From the NCBI GenBank assembly GCA_945788545.1, contig CALZMK010000021.1:1-11315 (forward strand): a DNA stretch of 11,315 nucleotides, given 5' to 3'. Positions 6,379 through 11,315 of the stretch are shown one piece after another (the first letter of the stretch is position 1; every line of letters starts with the position of its first letter). Source of the DNA: an uncultured Prevotella sp. GTDB lineage: Bacteria > Bacteroidota > Bacteroidia > Bacteroidales > Bacteroidaceae. Below the pieces are notes generated by a model. The model did no database searches, was not told where the DNA came from, and saw nothing but the letters and a program-made list of their open reading frames with translations. The translations under genes were made by a program, and so were the position numbers.

Positions 6379-9300
6379 TTATCGGTTATTGTTCTTTGTC
6401 TTGTTTCTGATGGCTCTCACTTGGTCTCCCATCTTCTTGGGATTGATGATTGTGGGAGCACAATGGGTATTGCTGCCCGTGATGCCAGTCCCGACCAAAG
6501 AGGCGTAGGCAGCACCACTGCGGGTCGTGCCATCAGTGTCACCCCATTTGTTGGTGTCGTTGGCATAGAAGTAGTCCATGCTCCAATCCATGCCGCTGTA
6601 TTCGCGTATGCGGCGCATGATGTCTAATCGCGACATGACATTGAAATAAGGGATGCCGTAGTTCATGCACGAGTTGTTCTCGGGGCGGAACACGCCACGC
6701 ATGTATCCGAAGCCACCTTCATATACATCCACCTGGTCGCTGTAGCGGGTGTCGAAGATGAAGTCTGCCCATGCCACCTGCGACATCTTCGAGGTGGTGG
6801 CAAGGTTCTTGTACCAGCCACGGGCGTGATATCCGTTTATGATGGCCAATATATCCGGTGTTGCCCATGCCTGTTTGGTAATGCTCTCGTCGCCCAGTTT
6901 TCCGAAGCCGTGACCGCAAGCCTCATGCTGGACCACGCCACGGGTGTCCTGCGGATAAGGACGGATGGAAGGCGGACAGAGACTGAGGGCACAGTCGCCA
7001 TCGAAGTAGGTCACTGCCTCATATTCGTTGCTGTTGGGAATGAGGATAATCTGCGTCTTCCACTTGTCGTGTTCTGTGAGCGGAGTCTTTTCTACGGCAT
7101 ACCTGAATGCCTCGTCGGTCTCGAGAAGCAGTTGGTTGATGGTTTTATCATCGACATGTCCATACAGCGTACCGAAGCGGTTGTTGACGTAGGTGTGCAT
7201 CGTGTTTACGCCCTTTTCCTGCGAGAGCGGGAAGGTGACATAGACGTTGAAGTACTCACGGTGGCTCTTGTAGGGTTCAATGCCGAAGAAGTATTCCATC
7301 TGCTCGTTCACCATGGCGAGGTAGTCTCCATTGCTGATCTGTTCGCCCGTCCAGCCGTCGCCCATAAAAACAAGGTTAATGCCGTTGCCCACGGAATGTG
7401 TCTGAAGGGTCATATAGGAGTCTTCCTCATGCCTGTAGTCATACTGTGCGACATCGCAGTAGGTTTCTTTGCCGTCCATGTCGAAGACAATGCGCGCCTC
7501 GCGGTTGCCTGCACCCTGTGTCAAATCCAAGAAGGTAAGCTGTAGCTGCGTCTTGCCCGTGCCGGAGGTCTGGGACAGGTGTACCCAATCGGGACATGAC
7601 TTCACCGTCCATGCCCCATCGGCATTGAGCACCAACTGCTCATCATGGGCCTTGTTCAGGGCATTGGCATGGGCGGGACGGCACACGAAGTTGGAATATT
7701 CGGCAATGCGCTTGAACTCTTTCCAGCCTTCTGCCTCCTTGTATTTATCCACGCAGCCCTTAGGCACTTCCACCGTAAAGTTGTCCTTGTTGACACCGTT
7801 GAAAGCATTGTATCCAAGAATCGGAGGTTTGGTGGCATGGCTTACGATGCTGGCAATGCCATTACAACCTTCGAATGCCAAATCGTCTATGAATTCAACA
7901 CATTCAGGAATAACCAAACCTGTGATACCTGGACAGAACCGGAAGCAACCTGCTGTGATGCGAGCCACGTTTTTGGGCAGTGTTAATGTTCCTGTAAGGT
8001 ATGGGTTATTACAGAATGCACCTTCTTCATTTAAGCCTCCTCTGTTTATGATCCTCAATTCATCATTAAAGATGATTTTGGAAATCTTTGTAGCTGCAAA
8101 AGCCCATCCACCTATTTTCCTTACATTTGGAGGTAGGACAAGCTCTCCCTGAAAATTGCTTCCGCCAAAGGCCCCATCTGCAATCTCTGTAACTCCATCA
8201 TGAAATTCAACGTGGTTAAAACCTCCACCACCGAAACCTCCAACTACAGTCATACAACGCGGAATGACAAGCGTTCCCGTCATATTAGGATAGCCCCAAC
8301 CGCCTGACACCTTTTTCAGTGACTCAGGAAAATACAAAGAACCCGAGAAATTACCACTTGGTGCCGTTGCCTCGATGATTCCTTCGGGAAGAAGTAAATT
8401 CCCTGAAAATCCCGAAACTGCAAAAGGAGATCTCAGATACTTTAGAGTTGAAGGCAAATTGAGTTCGCCTATATAATAAGGGCATTGACTCATAAAGTTT
8501 GCATTTATCATTCCAAAAGCTGCCTCTTCAATGGTAACAAGCCCTTCTGGAAGGTGAAGACTTGAATATTTAATTCCATTGGCTCTAAAAAAGCAGCCAT
8601 ATGCAATAGTCTTCATACTCTTTTCCGGGAATACAAAATGTCGCATGGTCGGTATCCCACAATTACTCAGCACACCATCAGCCAAGGTTACCTTGGAAAG
8701 GTTGTAGTCGGAAAGATATGTGCAATGTTCACTCACCCAAGCAAGGTCATCGCCGTTGATGGTTCCTGTGAGTTTCAATCCCGTTACCTTGTCTGCCTCA
8801 ATGCCACGGTATGCCATCACCTTCGACAGAGTTCCCGGTTCATTGACATCCACAATAATATACTGGCGCACTAATCCGTCGTGCATGTCTGCATCATCCA
8901 CCCATGCCACAATATCATCTGCAGCAAGCTCGAAGGTGTAATCGCCTGTGGCAGTGTTCTTGTTGACAGTAACGGTAAAGTTGTGCATCTTTCCTCCGAC
9001 ATATTGCACCGTCTCATTCTTCACCAAGCCATAGTTCTTTCCATCGACAGTGATGTTGAGCACACGAGTGCCTGCGGCAATGGTCTGCGGAAGCACCACG
9101 GCACGCCACACATTATTATATACAAGAGGTGTGATGCAGGTCTCTTCGGCACTCTCGGCAAGAGTCACCTTGCCTGTCTGTAGATTTATCGTAGCATTGT
9201 TTTTTACGTTGTCCACAAGTACGGTCTTCTCCAATCCTGCCCATTCGGCAGCATCGAAGCCTGTACCCATCTGCAGCTGGATGGTGATGCCAGCCATCAG

Positions 9301-9816
9301 GTGCTTGTAAGTAAGCTGTACGGCATCCGTCGTAGGCTGCACCTTTTCGGCTTTTGCCCAAAGGAAGTCGCTCTGCTCATAGTTTGCCTTGTCGGCAGTT
9401 GTGCCGTCCTGGTTGGTATATACCGCAAAGGTATATTCCGTGGCACTCTGCATAGCGGAGTTGAACGGATAGTAGCCGTAGAAGTCGGCGGGTGTGGATT
9501 TGTTTGCCCAATAGAGCTGATAGTTGGCCGTCCAGCCTGCCCCATTGAATTCAAACTTCACGTTGTCCGCACGGTTGCCCTTCATCACGAGTTCACCGGG
9601 TGTGCCGTCAGAGTTATAGTCAACGACGAAGAGTCCGATGGCATCGTCCTGCACGAAACCATTGTCGGTGGCACGTGTGGCAACACCCTTCACGGGATAC
9701 TCGGCACTGATATGGATGGGCATGTCATCATTTAAGCCTAATGACTGGCTCATCTCGTCAGAGCACGATGTCATCATGCCCACAACGGCAAGTAGGGAAA
9801 TAAATATCTTTTTCAT
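6379..9816 (-). CDS. Multidomain lipoprotein: fimbrillin-like domain, BspA-type leucine-rich repeats, BACON-like domain, M64 metallopeptidase
   Basis: A complete gene of 1145 residues, ATG at 9816 and TAA at 6381-6379. Lipobox MTSC gives lipidated Cys18. Residues about 19-312 are fimbrillin-like: TRATD with Arg48, W-x-x-x-x-x-LYW, FYGYYPF, SDFLWA and YKHLMAGITI. Residues about 330-704 are BspA-type leucine-rich repeats (LPEGLVTIEEAAF, LPPNVRKIGGWAF), ending in the usual cap with VEVPKGCVDKY and EGWKEF. Residues about 708-795 look like a BACON domain (W-T-V, CPDWVHL, SGTGKTQLQL, R-x-A-R-I-V-F). Residues about 805-1105 are an M64 peptidase with VFMGDGW, then HEACGHGFGKLGDE at 964-977, then NSCMN. 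M64 enzymes are zinc peptidases; the founding member cleaves IgA, but the substrate here is unknown. The start overlaps the upstream stop. The protein ends in a basic tail. The repeats are AT-rich compared with both flanks. Confidence 0.9.
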   Translation of the reverse strand: MKKIFISLLAVVGMMTSCSDEMSQSLGLNDDMPIHISAEYPVKGVATRATDNGFVQDDAIGLFVVDYNSDGTPGELVMKGNRADNVKFEFNGAGWTANYQLYWANKSTPADFYGYYPFNSAMQSATEYTFAVYTNQDGTTADKANYEQSDFLWAKAEKVQPTTDAVQLTYKHLMAGITIQLQMGTGFDAAEWAGLEKTVLVDNVKNNATINLQTGKVTLAESAEETCITPLVYNNVWRAVVLPQTIAAGTRVLNITVDGKNYGLVKNETVQYVGGKMHNFTVTVNKNTATGDYTFELAADDIVAWVDDADMHDGLVRQYIIVDVNEPGTLSKVMAYRGIEADKVTGLKLTGTINGDDLAWVSEHCTYLSDYNLSKVTLADGVLSNCGIPTMRHFVFPEKSMKTIAYGCFFRANGIKYSSLHLPEGLVTIEEAAFGMINANFMSQCPYYIGELNLPSTLKYLRSPFAVSGFSGNLLLPEGIIEATAPSGNFSGSLYFPESLKKVSGGWGYPNMTGTLVIPRCMTVVGGFGGGGFNHVEFHDGVTEIADGAFGGSNFQGELVLPPNVRKIGGWAFAATKISKIIFNDELRIINRGGLNEEGAFCNNPYLTGTLTLPKNVARITAGCFRFCPGITGLVIPECVEFIDDLAFEGCNGIASIVSHATKPPILGYNAFNGVNKDNFTVEVPKGCVDKYKEAEGWKEFKRIAEYSNFVCRPAHANALNKAHDEQLVLNADGAWTVKSCPDWVHLSQTSGTGKTQLQLTFLDLTQGAGNREARIVFDMDGKETYCDVAQYDYRHEEDSYMTLQTHSVGNGINLVFMGDGWTGEQISNGDYLAMVNEQMEYFFGIEPYKSHREYFNVYVTFPLSQEKGVNTMHTYVNNRFGTLYGHVDDKTINQLLLETDEAFRYAVEKTPLTEHDKWKTQIILIPNSNEYEAVTYFDGDCALSLCPPSIRPYPQDTRGVVQHEACGHGFGKLGDESITKQAWATPDILAIINGYHARGWYKNLATTSKMSQVAWADFIFDTRYSDQVDVYEGGFGYMRGVFRPENNSCMNYGIPYFNVMSRLDIMRRIREYSGMDWSMDYFYANDTNKWGDTDGTTRSGAAYASLVGTGITGSNTHCAPTIINPKKMGDQVRAIRNKTKNNNR
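9813..9816 (-). other. ATGA start/stop overlap between the two M64 peptidase genes
   Basis: On the minus strand the TGA stop of the upstream M64 gene (9815-9813) overlaps the ATG of the downstream one (9816-9814) by a shared ATGA. This arrangement is typical of translational coupling, so the two peptidases are probably made together from one transcript. The lipoprotein signal that follows the ATG supports this start. Confidence 0.88.
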
Positions 9817-11315
9817 CGTGCTTCTTGTTTTTTAGTGTTATACTTTACCTTGCGCTTCAGGTTCTTAAGCGGTGAACCCTTCACAACCATCGGAGCATTA
9901 CCCTCGATAGCCTGTGATGAAGAACCGGCGGAACCGCTGCGTGTCAGGAACTTGTCGCCCATCTCGCGACTGTCCTTGCTTACGAAGGTCTCGAAGTCGA
10001 ATGTTCCTCCTGAATATTTCATAATGCGCTCCACCATTTCCTGGCGTGAGATGGTGCTGTAGTAGGGCACATTGTTGTTCATGCAGGAGTTGAACTCAGA
10101 ACGATAGACGCCATCAGAGTGATAGTAGGCACCGTCGTATATATCCACGATGTCCTGATAGCGGTCATCGAAGATGAGGTGTGTCCAATCAATCTCCTTA
10201 TATCTTCCGTTGAGTGACGCGTTGCGATACCAGCCGATGCTCTTGCCCCAATTAAAATCATCAACATGAGGACAACAGATACATGGGCATCTGTGGATAT
10301 TCTCCCTATGGTAGATATACTCGTCGGCCAATTTCCCGAAACCATGTCCACCAGCCTCATGCTGTATCAGTCCACGATAGTCGTTGGGATAGCCATATCG
10401 GCTATGTGGCACGGCGGCTATGGCAGCACCGGAACTCCACATACAGGTCAAGCCTTCATAAACATCGCTGTTCAGAATGGTGATAATCAGCGTCTGGTTG
10501 ACATTGTCATTATTTACCACCGTTCCTGTCACATCGTTCAGCACGTATGACATCATATCGTCGAAGTTCACCTTCAGACGACCTCCAGCTCCAGCTCCGT
10601 AGGTAGTGTCGAACTTTGTCGTTCTCCAGATATTCACGCTGGAGCATACACCGCTCTCGTAAGACATCGGGAAGTCGATATACACATCAAAATAGTCCTT
10701 GTAGGTCATATATGGCTCAATGGCGAAGAAGTATTCCATACCTTCCTCCACATCATTAAGATATGCGCGAGTGGCGATATCCTCTGCATCATAGCCATCG
10801 CCAATAAAGACGAGTTTTACGCCATTACCTTTAGTGTGCTTATGCAGTTGCAGCTGGCTGTCCTCTTCATGCTCATAGTCAAACTGCTCCACCTTGTAAT
10901 AGCATGTGATGGGATTACCTTCCTCATCCACTTTGTCTGTCAGTGTAAATACCACGCTGTCGGCACGGTTGGCGGAGCCATGTGCCAATGCATCGATTTT
11001 CACCGTCAGCTCTGTCTTCTTATAACCGCTTGTCTTATCGACATGCACCCAAGACGGGCAATGGGTCATCTCCCAGTTGCCATCGGCATTGAGAATGACT
11101 GTTCGAGTATTCGCCTTGTTCAACAGTTTGCCCTTCATCGGGCGGCATACGAAATTGCGGTAAGCAGAGATGCGCTTGAACTCCTTCCATCCTGGAGCAT
11201 TACGATAGGCATCAACAGAACCTTCGGGCACGACGAGCGTAAAATTGTTCTTCTCTAAGCCGGTGAACTCACCACCTTCCACCAATGGCGGAACCTTGGC
11301 ATTACACTGGATATA
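9813..11315 (-). CDS. M64 (IgA-peptidase family) metallopeptidase, C-terminal 500 residues, 5' end beyond right edge
   Basis: The frame is open to the right edge and stops with TGA at 9815-9813. The first visible residues (YIQCNAKVPP, then FTLVVPEGSVDAYRNAPGW) are the last leucine-rich repeat and cap of a BspA-type array, so the true start lies outside the window. Visible residues about 55-145 match the BACON-like domain of the next gene. The peptidase follows from about 160: VFIGDGYD, MEYFF-IEPY, then HEAGGHGFGKLADEY at 319-333 and NSCMN at 409-413. It is clearly a paralogue of the downstream fusion protein and shares its domain order as far as visible. Unlike that protein it has a Cys-rich insertion (CPCICC, 343-348) ten residues after the active-site DEY. 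The C-terminus is strongly basic (KNLKRKVKYNTKK). By analogy its missing N-terminus may carry a fimbrillin-like domain, but this cannot be seen. Confidence 0.88.
   Translation of the reverse strand, partial: YIQCNAKVPPLVEGGEFTGLEKNNFTLVVPEGSVDAYRNAPGWKEFKRISAYRNFVCRPMKGKLLNKANTRTVILNADGNWEMTHCPSWVHVDKTSGYKKTELTVKIDALAHGSANRADSVVFTLTDKVDEEGNPITCYYKVEQFDYEHEEDSQLQLHKHTKGNGVKLVFIGDGYDAEDIATRAYLNDVEEGMEYFFAIEPYMTYKDYFDVYIDFPMSYESGVCSSVNIWRTTKFDTTYGAGAGGRLKVNFDDMMSYVLNDVTGTVVNNDNVNQTLIITILNSDVYEGLTCMWSSGAAIAAVPHSRYGYPNDYRGLIQHEAGGHGFGKLADEYIYHRENIHRCPCICCPHVDDFNWGKSIGWYRNASLNGRYKEIDWTHLIFDDRYQDIVDIYDGAYYHSDGVYRSEFNSCMNNNVPYYSTISRQEMVERIMKYSGGTFDFETFVSKDSREMGDKFLTRSGSAGSSSQAIEGNAPMVVKGSPLKNLKRKVKYNTKKQEAR

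Noticed and set aside
6364..6380. T-rich run on the plus strand between the M64 fusion and the first fimbrillin gene as a terminator
   Set aside because: On the transcribed strand it reads as an A-rich leader with no hairpin before it, which fits a Bacteroidales ribosome-binding region rather than a terminator.
6826..8152. Plus-strand open frames of 227 and 239 codons opposite the M64 fusion gene (6826-7545 and 7469-8152)
   Set aside because: They lie antisense inside a minus-strand gene with clear domains, encode no recognisable motif and overlap each other. They are shadow frames of GC-richer coding DNA.
6379..9816. The fusion as an assembly artefact or frameshift joining two genes
   Set aside because: The frame is unbroken from fimbrillin through repeats to peptidase, and the upstream paralogue shows the same repeat-BACON-M64 junction, so that part of the architecture is real.
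11283..11285. TTG at 11285-11283 as the start of the right-hand M64 gene
   Set aside because: The frame is open upstream to the edge, and the ten residues before it belong to the last leucine-rich repeat (KVPP before the cap). The TTG is an internal Leu codon.

Overview
The window reads as part of one minus-strand surface-protein operon from a Bacteroidales bacterium, most likely Bacteroidaceae or Prevotellaceae. The evidence is the protein content: fimbrillin-family lipoproteins, BspA-type leucine-rich repeats, a BACON-like domain, M64 (IgA-peptidase family) metallopeptidases and a giant bacterial Ig-like protein. Spacers are A-rich with no clear Shine-Dalgarno sequence. Genus cannot be fixed from the sequence alone.

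Transcription runs right to left. (1) 11315-9813 is the C-terminal 500 residues of an M64 peptidase that enters from beyond the right edge, starting in the last leucine-rich repeat. (2) 9816-6379 is a complete 1145-residue lipoprotein that fuses a fimbrillin-like domain, BspA-type repeats, a BACON-like domain and an M64 peptidase. It overlaps gene 1 by four bases (ATGA). (3) 6363-5503 and (4) 5466-4552 are two stand-alone fimbrillin-family lipoproteins. (5) 4513-1 is an open frame of 1504 codons that leaves the left edge without a stop. It encodes a secreted protein of Ig-like domains alternating with jelly-roll modules, then two GWNW repeats.

All genes are co-directional, with gaps of -4, 15, 36 and 38 bases. 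No promoter or terminator was recognised in the gaps, so the real promoter and terminator probably lie outside the window. The two larger gaps are filled with a degenerate 7-base tandem repeat (consensus GAATTAG on the coding strand).

The working idea is an outer-surface assembly. The fimbrillin-like lipoproteins would polymerise or anchor. Fusing a fimbrillin domain to LRR and M64 domains would put a protease on or near the fimbria. The giant Ig/jelly-roll protein would add adhesion or glycan contact. Domain calls are by eye from motifs, and the joint function is inference. No RNA gene, CRISPR array, insertion sequence or plus-strand gene is supported. Every stretch longer than 300 bases is coding on the minus strand.
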